From NCBI RefSeq assembly GCF_022376445.1, contig NW_025955660.1, forward strand, positions 1 to 15,722: a DNA stretch of 15,722 nucleotides, in the 5' to 3' direction. This stretch comes from Fomitopsis serialis. Taxonomy: Eukaryota; Basidiomycota; Agaricomycetes; Polyporales; Fomitopsidaceae. This document shows, piece by piece, positions 9,401 through 15,722 of this stretch. The position numbers and the translations under genes were made by a program. The stretch's first letter is position 1. The number at the start of each line of letters is the position of its first letter. The notes beneath the pieces are model-generated. The model did not search any database. It was not told where the DNA came from and saw only the letters and a list, made by a program, of their open reading frames with translations.

Positions 9401-11685
9401 GAACCCTAAGTGACATGTTAACATATAGTGGTAAATGGAACGCGCCTCAGAGCTTACCGGTCCTCACCACGAGCCCTAGAGCTGGTGTCCTGAGGCTTCC
9501 ATCAGCAGCCAGAGAACCTCTCACACGGACGACGCGGGTCCCTGCATAGAGGAAGCTCTTCGCGCTATCGCCACTGACGTCCCTGTCGTCCTTGTACCTA
9601 GCAAGGTCTGCATCCTTGACGGGTACCTTTCCTACAGGGACACTCTCTCCCGTGAGCATACTCTCGTTGACGATGGCATCACCCGACAAAAGGAACATGT
9701 CAGCGGGCAAAACAGACAATGGAGGATCGATCAAGTTGACAATATCTCCAGAAACGAGGGTTGACGACTCTCGCTCAATCCCTGCAAAGCAAAGGGGTCA
9801 GTGCAAATATTGAAAGAACCCACGGAAACCTTACATCCATTGTCTACGTAGACATTGACGGGACACGAGAATCTAGACATTTCTCGCATGCGAGCAATAG
9901 TCTAAAAGTAGGTCAGTGTGTGAGTGATGGGTGCCGCGGGGTACTCGCCTTCTTCGTCTCGACAAGAGTGGTCGTGATACTGATGGCCGATATCAAGAGG
10001 ATGCAGAACGCGTAATAGTAGTAATCATCCAAGGACCACAGAATGATACTAGCAATTTGGAATACATAGAATGGGTGGATGACCTGTTCGCTTGCTCAGC
10101 CTCTGAGGACCGCCAAGGGCATAGGTGTACACGTACCTCCTCAATTAGTAGGGCAATCGTGGATTTCCCTTCTATCTCTATGGCGTTGAGCCCGAACAGT
10201 GTACGTCGCTGGGTTTGGACTTCCATGGTTAACCCATGTTGAACAGAGCTGACACCCGTCCAGTCTGGATCTCGCCAATCTCTGATACAAGATTGTCAAC
10301 TCTTATATTGTAGCAATACACCTGAGCGAGTACGTACTTCACAGGGGAAAACAACCCCGTCCGAGGATCTAGCGCAAATCGAGTATACCGATAATCCACG
10401 ACTAGAAGAGTATCAAGTTTCTGCGAAACATCGCCGTTTCCGTTCTGGATCTGAGTACGCGAAGGCCGCCTTGACAGCGGCAGGCGGGCAGCGGGGTCGA
10501 CCAGCGAGGGGAATACTGTCGAAAGGTCGTACGGGTAGTCTAGTGTTTGTAGTTGTATTAAGGCAAGATCTCTGTATACAGTCTTTGATCCATTGGCACT
10601 ATGAACGTCGAGAAGCCAGTAGTACACGCACCTCAGCGACAACAAAACCATTTTGCGCGTCTTTGAAAGCCTTCTCGTGGGCGACCCAACGCAGCCACAA
10701 TCGAGGGAACCAGTGTCCGAGCAACGCTAATATACCGCAGGTCAAAATGCAGCAGGCTCTCCAAGCCCACTGGTTCCATGCGACAATTTCGAATCCAATG
10801 AAGCGTATGTCAGTGTCTTCGTCCGCAAGGTGGATAATTTGTCTGCTAGGCGGCCCGGGAGGTGGGGGCTCCAGTACCTCAAAGTCGCCTATCTCTAGTC
10901 TGGTCTCCCCACCGAAGATATCGTCACCAGCAAGTAGAGGTAGTCCAGGTCCGCCGCTCGGCGATGGGGGATACGAGCCAAAGTCAAGCTCGCTATCGCT
11001 GGCCATTGCACGCAGTTCATCGACATCCTCGGAGCCTTCGCTTTCATCTTCCTCCCCAGACGAGTAGCCCCACCTGCTGTCCCCCTCATCCCCGATTCGA
11101 CCGCGTAGTCTGAACTAGCCTCGGAGCGCCTGCTGCTGTGTCGCCGGAGTAGTCTCGTTCTGGATGTACGGCTCGCAATTGACGGACGGCGACTACGAGG
11201 TGGTGATTCAATGACCGTAGCATTCCTCGTGAACATGCTTGCGATGTTCTCGAGGACGCCGTGCTTCTGCGGTGGGGAGAAGAAGGCCTGCTGGCACGCC
11301 TCCTGGCCATACCATGGCTCTCTGGCTCACCGTCGTCTTCTCCTGCAGAGTGGTCGTCACCAAAATCAACGGAGCCATACGAAGTCTTGCTGGGGCTACG
11401 ATGCAGACTGGTCCTGGAACGGCTCCCACCGCCATCCTCGCTTCCCCTGCGCGACCTCGATGTTCGAGACCAAGCGTCGCTGCTTCGCCGGTGGTCTAGG
11501 GACATCCTCGAGGCACTGCTGGGATTCACACAGTGGCCCGGTCCGTCGAACATTGTGCCTTCGCCATCTGCTCCATATCTAGAGTCTCGTCTTCCTCTCG
11601 CGCTTGCCGTTAAGGCTTGTTGGATGTCGATGGCCGAGGCACCTTCAGTATAGTCATGGCGCTCATTGCCTCCAGATGATGCCAT
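6421..11685 (-). CDS. YPK9: P5B-type ATPase, Ypk9/ATP13A2 ortholog, 18 exons
   Basis: This is a P-type transport ATPase of about 1,460 residues, the usual length of fungal Ypk9. Its known relatives act on vacuolar or endolysosomal membranes; animal ATP13A2 exports polyamines. The N-terminus (ATG 11685) is a long Ser/Arg-rich disordered region, followed by the P5-specific membrane domain ([20 protein letters not shown]). Then come [15 protein letters not shown] and DWRDPDW motifs, the actuator LTGES (near 9650), the P5B membrane motif PPALP (9137-9120), phosphorylated Asp in [12 protein letters not shown] (9008-9006, about residue 770), KGAPE, MITGDNP (8092-8072), GDGAND (7576 down) and six C-terminal membrane segments. 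Exon boundaries: 11685-10632, 10582-10338, 10281-10137, 10083-9949, 9901-9835, 9781-9458, 9405-9248, 9191-8636, 8582-8425, 8372-8256, 8205-7993, 7945-7734, 7675-7395, 7343-7268, 7219-7174, 7124-6974, 6922-6759, 6704-6421. Single-base gaps are needed near 11275, 11091, 8889, 8790, 8489, 8262 and 8175-8163. Confidence 0.93.
9902..9948 (-). other. Non-canonical GC-AG intron in the P5B ATPase gene
   Basis: The exon ends ...GAGACGAAGAAG and the intron starts GCGAGT, with a CTGACC branch-like site and a TTTTAG end (47 bp, phase 0). Splicing joins LVETKK to [11 protein letters not shown], which is the continuous sequence expected at this point of P5B pumps. All other introns of this gene use GT. Confidence 0.85.
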
Positions 11686-11916
11686 ATAGAGGGTAGGATA
11701 GATGCGCAGGACTACGGAGAGTCCAAATAGAGATCAGACAAGCGAGTCGCAGAGGAGGGTGGGGGACACCGGGAACATTCACTGTTTGGGAGGTGGGCGT
11801 CGACAAATGACGCTCAATCATCGCACAAGCGCCCAATACGATATTTATCTACTTGCGTGCTGACAATGACTGTGACACGGACCCGGTACCGCGACAATAT
11901 TCAAGGCTGTATTGAC
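11686..11916. other. Spacer between BOS1 and the P5B ATPase
   Basis: Both flanking genes read leftward, so these 231 bases should hold the BOS1 3' end and the promoter and 5' leader of the ATPase. If BOS1 really stops at 12029, the spacer is about 343 bp. No other gene or clear motif was seen. Confidence 0.5.
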
Positions 11917-13016
11917 TCAGACCCATCGGGTAACAGAAAGAACAATGTCGGTCGGAGACAGAGCTAATAGGGTAATAACATAGCCACATGCAGAGGTCCA
12001 TCTCAGAAAGCTCGAAACTCCCATTACCTTACCCAGGTACCTCCATATCAGGTAGAAACAAACGAATGTGAAGATCGCGCCAGCAAGGAAGATATACATG
12101 TCCTGTGTACTACAGATTTTCATTTTGTCAGATACTGCAGGTGGGATTCCATGGTAGTGCTCACCTTCTTCGCTCAATCCATCCAATTACATCCCTACTC
12201 AGGCCCAGCGTGTTCGCAGCATCCAACAGACGCCGCTGTGTCCCTTTCAAGACTGTCCGCTGTTCTACGAGGTCGTCAAGCACCGCGCGCCCTTGCGCGA
12301 TGAAGTCGTCCAATCGAGTCTCGGTATTCTGTATGAAGCTATGTTCGTGAAGAGCGTGTTGCTCGCGCATGTCGGACATTGGCATCGCGGACGGGTTTCG
12401 AAAAGGGGACTCGGAGACATCACTCGCATTTGAGTGTTGATTCGCCATGAATCGTTGTCGTGCCATTCCCGCAGAAAGCGGTGTCGTGGATGATGATGAC
12501 GCCGAAAGCAGTTCCAAGCGCGCCGTCGCTTCTTGCTGTCACAAGAACACGAGGATTTAGCCCACTTGAGTAGTACAGTACGCGTCAAAGACTCACCTCG
12601 GTCTTAAACTTTTCGAATTGCGCTCGGAACTCTGAATAGTCGGCCCGAAATTTCTGGACACGCCTGACCGATATGTCAGCTATTCCGCTAGTTTCAAGGC
12701 CTGCACCCAGAGCCAATAGGAGAGAACATACATCATGGCCTTCTCCTGTTTCGCCTTGATGATTTCCCTCTTCGCCATGGAATCATAGTCATCCACTGTT
12801 CGATGCATGGCAGCCAGCGACGCAGATATCTGCCCTGTCAGACGTGAGGAGTCGTTTCATCGTACACTCTTGCGCTGTAATCCAGAGATTCCAGATGTGC
12901 GTATAAAATGCTTACAGACCTAACAAAGCAGCAGATTTGTCGCCAGTCCGTAACCGTTCCAAGTCCGCCTGTATGGAGTTTGTTTGGCGTACTCCAAGGG
13001 TATATAGCGAGTTCAT
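11917..13016 (-). CDS. BOS1: Bos1-like Qb-SNARE (ER-Golgi transport)
   Basis: Bos1 (animal membrin/GOSR2) is a tail-anchored SNARE that drives fusion of ER-derived vesicles with the Golgi. Exons are 13016-12920, 12834-12732, 12663-12597, 12535-12165 and 12109 onward; introns are 85, 68, 61 and 55 bp. The N-terminal helices begin MNSLYTLGVRQTNSIQADLE and continue through SLAAMHRTVDDYDSMAKRE. The SNARE helix is RLDDFIAQGRAVLDDLVEQR, with the Gln of LVEQR as the likely zero-layer residue. GLSRDVIGWIERRSTQDMY leads into the C-terminal anchor FLAGAIFTFVCFYLIWRYLG. As written, the frame runs on to a stop at 11917. One extra G in the GGG at 12034-12032 would create TAA directly after YLG (end 12029) and a 239-residue protein, matching the 244 of yeast Bos1. 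The exon 1 donor (GTCTGT) is unusual and less certain. Confidence 0.88.
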
Positions 13017-13317
13017 GGTGTTCGAAACCGGATGTCTGAGCTAGACTAGAATGAAATTACGCGTGATAAATGTACACAAGGCAGAGGGAATAGGCAAGAA
13101 CCAGCCACGCCGTCGAGGGTCGTTGAGCACTGGGCAGCAGAGCACTGCGGTCGGGTAACGCTATGGACCAAATCACGTGATATCCTGTTCTGTCTCGCTA
13201 TTAGCTGCTATTAGCCGCCATGAACCAACGATCAACTTTTGCCAGTGTTCCTCCCGCTCCTCCGACGACTCTGACTGCTTTGACTGTGCAGACGGTGTAA
13301 CCGACCTACGCTACACT
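13017..13317. promoter_or_regulatory. Divergent promoter shared by BOS1 and RRP17
   Basis: The start codons of two divergent genes are 301 bp apart, so both promoters must lie here or overlap. The region holds the perfect 10-bp palindrome ATCACGTGAT at 13172-13181 (core CACGTG). It also has a 9-bp direct repeat GCTATTAGC at 13197-13205 and 13207-13215, and a short upstream reading frame on the plus strand at 13220-13300. Shared control of the two genes is an inference. Confidence 0.6.
13220..13300 (+). other. 26-codon upstream reading frame before RRP17
   Basis: An ATG in a favourable context (GCCGCCATGAA) opens a frame beginning MNQRSTFASVPPAPPTTLTA and ending at TAA 13300, 17 bases before the RRP17 start. 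If it is in the transcript it could reduce or control translation of the main frame. It could instead be upstream of the transcription start. Confidence 0.35.
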
Positions 13318-14264
13318 ATGGGGTCTTCAAATTTGGCCGTGCTAACCAAATCGCACAAGATTATTGCTGCTAAACGACGGGCCAAGAAGGAACAGGTCAA
13401 AGAAATTATGTTCGACGATGTTGCACGAAGGTATGTAATGGGCACACTGGAACTGTTTCTCTCATCAACTGCCTTGCCAGAGAGTTTTTGACCGGGTTCC
13501 ACAAGCGTAAACTGCAAAAGAAGGAGGTCGCCAAACAGAAAGCAATGGAGAGAGAAAAGCAGGAGAGACTAGAGGCTAGGCGGGAGGTGCGTTCACGTCC
13601 CTGCATACCTTGCACAGACCCCTCATCACAAGGCTTTCCAGAAACGACAAATGCTCGCTGAACGGGCAGTGCAGAATGCGGCTGAGACAGAGCGGGCGTA
13701 CGGCGCAGCCGGTATGTCTGACTCCCTCCATCTAAATGTCGTTGGCTAATGTTGCGTCCAGTCAGCGATGAAGAACACGATGAAGAGGAGTGGGGCGGCA
13801 TATCGAGTTCCGTCCCCATCGACAAGGGGAAGGGCAAGCAGAAAGAAGACGAGTACGAGTACGAGGAACAAGTCGCCACGGTCACTGTGGTCGAGGACTT
13901 CGACCCAGACGAGCTGATTCACGGACCGCGGTCGGGCATACGGTCGCACTCACCTTCCGACGCGGATGCAGACGGCGCGCGAGCGATCAATGCTGTCTCA
14001 GGCTCTCAGGCACGAGAATCACATCCGGCCGGTCGCGTTATCGTGAACGCGAGCCATATGGCCCGCTCTGCGAACGGGCCAGCTTTAGTTGGTCGGGCAA
14101 AATCAAAATCAAAGCCCGCTACGAAGCCGAAGAACATCAAGTACCAGACAAATGCAGCTAGGAAGGCCGATAGATTGAAACAGCGTAGAAGAAAAAGCGA
14201 AAAGGCTGAGCGCGCAGGAGGCAAGGCGTCACGCAAAGACGGTGGGAGCCGCAAGCGACGGTGA
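13318..14264 (+). CDS. RRP17: Rrp17/Nol12-family nucleolar rRNA-processing protein
   Basis: Rrp17 (animal Nol12) is a nucleolar protein of 60S subunit assembly, described in yeast as a 5' exonuclease in rRNA end maturation. Exons are 13318-13430, 13481-13586, 13633-13711 and 13762-14264, with introns of 50, 46 and 50 bp. The product is 266 residues. It begins MGSSNLAVLTKSHKIIAAKR. The family core is EIMFDDVARREFLTGFHKRK, followed by a long charged helix (KQKAMEREKQERLEARRE) that probably forms a coiled coil. An acidic linker (EEHDEEEW) follows, and the tail is very basic and Lys/Arg-rich, as expected for nucleolar targeting. All frames and splice phases fit with no correction, unlike the other genes here. 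ATG 13318 was chosen because the family starts shortly before the NLAVLTK segment. Confidence 0.9.
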
Positions 14265-14433
14265 CGCAGACGGGTCAGATAGTGGGCCAGATCGTTTGGC
14301 ATGGTACATGTTCGATGTATACTTTTGAGTCGCTGTCATCCAGATGACAATACATCGTCAACGTAGGCCGGTATCGTGATTTGGTGAGACGGAATCCCGA
14401 ACAATCCAGTCCAGCCAGAGTTAGAACAGCTTG
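14265..14433. other. Convergent 3' spacer of RRP17 and the methyltransferase gene
   Basis: Only 169 bases separate the two stop codons, so the 3' untranslated regions of the convergent transcripts are likely to overlap. No terminator-like or other motif is clear. Confidence 0.5.
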
Positions 14434-15703
14434 TTATCTCTTGCTATCATCGCGAGGTGCCTTCCACCCAACCCAAACTGCATATGGACCGTCAAGTACC
14501 TCCGGGACGCTCCACACCTGCCACATCCCGTTCGACTCTATGCTCAGCCATCCCGCCAGAAACTCCCTTACGACATCTTCTGCTCTCAGCTCGACGACCA
14601 CGAGGACGGCCGTCACACCTGGTGTTGTTAAGTGGTCAATGGTGGATAGTAGAGCTGGCAGTAGTGATGGGTGATAGATGCAGTCGACGACAAGCAATAC
14701 GTCAATAGGTGGATACTGGAATGAAGATTTGCGCAAGGCCGGTGAGGCACCGCGCAGCTGCTCCCAGTCCAACGCTTCCACGACGACGTTAGCGTGTTTT
14801 TCATCCTTGGGTGCGGGACCGCTGGTGCCATGTGCCGATCGTCTGGCCGTGTGCTGCGGGTTAAGTTCGGTAGGTTGCAATTGTGTGCGAGGTTCTTGCG
14901 TATCAACGGGATGAGTGCGTCGATGTCTGTGAGTGTGTAGCGGGCGACGATGGGCGATAGTGCGATGCCGAGCAGGCCTGTTCCAGCACTTCTCATTTGA
15001 CGTGACCAAGGGCGCGCTGTGCGATAAGCTAACATCCGGACACCAGCAAAGCGGTAGTTCCTTACCCAGCTCGAGCACATGTGCAGCGGACAGAGAGCCG
15101 GCGTCCAAGAGCGTGTCGGGTGCCCGGGTATGATAGCTTCGCAGGACATACTGCGCGAAATCAACGCTGGACTATGTCAATGCGCCTGGCGTCATTCCTG
15201 CCGAGACGTCAGGGCAGATGGATGCCTGACGGGCAGGGTGATAGACTGCTCACCTTGCGCGCCAGAGAACACTACCCGTGTCCCCCTTGCGGGTGCGGAG
15301 GGCTGTTTTGTCCTGCAGGAGCTCGATGGCGATGACATGTTCCCGCGACTCAGTCGGAACCTTGCTTTTCTTCTTGGTTGAACGCCCGGTCGACCTGCTC
15401 TGGCGAATAGTCGGCTCCTGTATAGCCCGCTGCGGCGGCTTTGCGATGGTGAACTCGACGGTGAGCGTGTCTTTCTGTGAGTCGACGTGTCCGAGCCCTC
15501 GGAAGCCCGTAGCCTCATCGAGCGGGCGCCGCGCAGCCAAATGTGTATAGAGCAGGAATACCTATTGCACAGACGATGTTAGTATTAGTGCAAGTTGGCA
15601 CACGTATGAGTTTCACCAAGACATTCGGAGAGCAGGGCAGGTCACGATGCAAGAATTTACAATCGTGATGACCACCATACCATCAGAAAGAGGACTGAGG
15701 CAT
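14434..15703 (-). CDS. RKM5: METTL21-type lysine methyltransferase, Rkm5-like
   Basis: This is a SAM-dependent, seven-beta-strand protein methyltransferase. Yeast Rkm5 modifies a lysine on ribosomal protein L1. Clear exons are 15561-15254, 15166-15066 and 14988-14434. The N-terminal part has FLLYTHLAARRPLDEATGF and ends GSVLWRASVDFAQYVL, the tryptophan segment common before the SAM fold. SAM motif I is VLELGAGTGLLGIAL, split by an intron. YTLTDIDALIPLIRKN is the motif I/II region, and DCIY is the D-x-x-Y catalytic motif of this family. The first exon is uncertain: ATG 15703 reads MPQSSF then stops unless a base is missing, and the real start may lie outside the window. The intron before 15561 has a perfect TACTAAC branch site (15584-15578). 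One missing G at 15067-15065 and one at 14829-14828 restore the frame. The family is firm; the Rkm5 assignment rather than another METTL21 member is moderate. Confidence 0.75.
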
Positions 15704-15722
15704 TTCTAGTATCGCTGTAGGT

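Noticed and set aside
10471..11067. 198-codon plus-strand open frame
   Set aside because: It is the antisense shadow of the first two ATPase exons, whose minus-strand reading shows the conserved P5 N-terminal domain.
14006..14302. 98-codon minus-strand frame
   Set aside because: It is antisense to the Lys/Arg-rich tail of RRP17, whose strand and splice phases are well supported.
1..15722. Transposon, CRISPR array, toxin, viral or biosynthetic-cluster signatures
   Set aside because: No terminal repeats, reverse transcriptase, integrase or transposase motifs, spaced repeats, or synthase domains were seen on either strand.

Overview
The window looks like nuclear DNA of a basidiomycete fungus, most likely an Agaricomycete mushroom or polypore. 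It is gene-dense and GC-rich, and almost every gene is cut by short introns (46-87 bp, mostly 47-60 bp) with GT..AG ends and CTGAC/CTAAC-type branch sites. Its proteins are eukaryotic housekeeping types. Most long open frames in the window are shadows; the genes below were rebuilt by joining exons across splice sites.

Layout, left to right. 1-1198: no recognisable gene. 1199-1822 (+): a two-exon gene of unknown function with a frame break at a 7-G run. 2021-3294 (-): a metallo-beta-lactamase-fold hydrolase of the dihydropterin-synthase-like group, five exons. 3295-3921: intergenic. 3922-5654 (-): a probable single-pass membrane protein with signal peptide, Ser/Ala/Pro-rich ectodomain and short basic tail; its middle is unresolved. 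5655-6420: intergenic with a possible coding remnant. 6421-11685 (-): an 18-exon P5B-type ATPase (fungal Ypk9, animal ATP13A2), the best-supported gene here. 11917-13016 (-): the Qb-SNARE Bos1. 13318-14264 (+): the nucleolar rRNA-processing factor Rrp17/Nol12. 14434-about 15703 (-): a seven-beta-strand lysine methyltransferase resembling Rkm5.

The genes do not form one pathway. Bos1 acts in ER-Golgi vesicle fusion. The ATPase acts on vacuolar/endolysosomal membranes and is related to polyamine and cation homeostasis. Rrp17 and the Rkm5-like enzyme both concern the large ribosomal subunit and lie convergent with a 169-bp gap. Bos1 and Rrp17 are divergent and share a 301-bp promoter containing a perfect 10-bp ATCACGTGAT palindrome.

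The most striking pattern is technical or evolutionary rather than a new system. Six of the seven genes need about a dozen single-base corrections, nearly all one missing base, usually in a short homopolymer, to keep frames that are otherwise clearly conserved. Only RRP17 reads cleanly. That points to residual deletions in a long-read assembly rather than independent decay of unrelated essential genes. I found no convincing new system, mobile element, CRISPR array, tRNA or rRNA.
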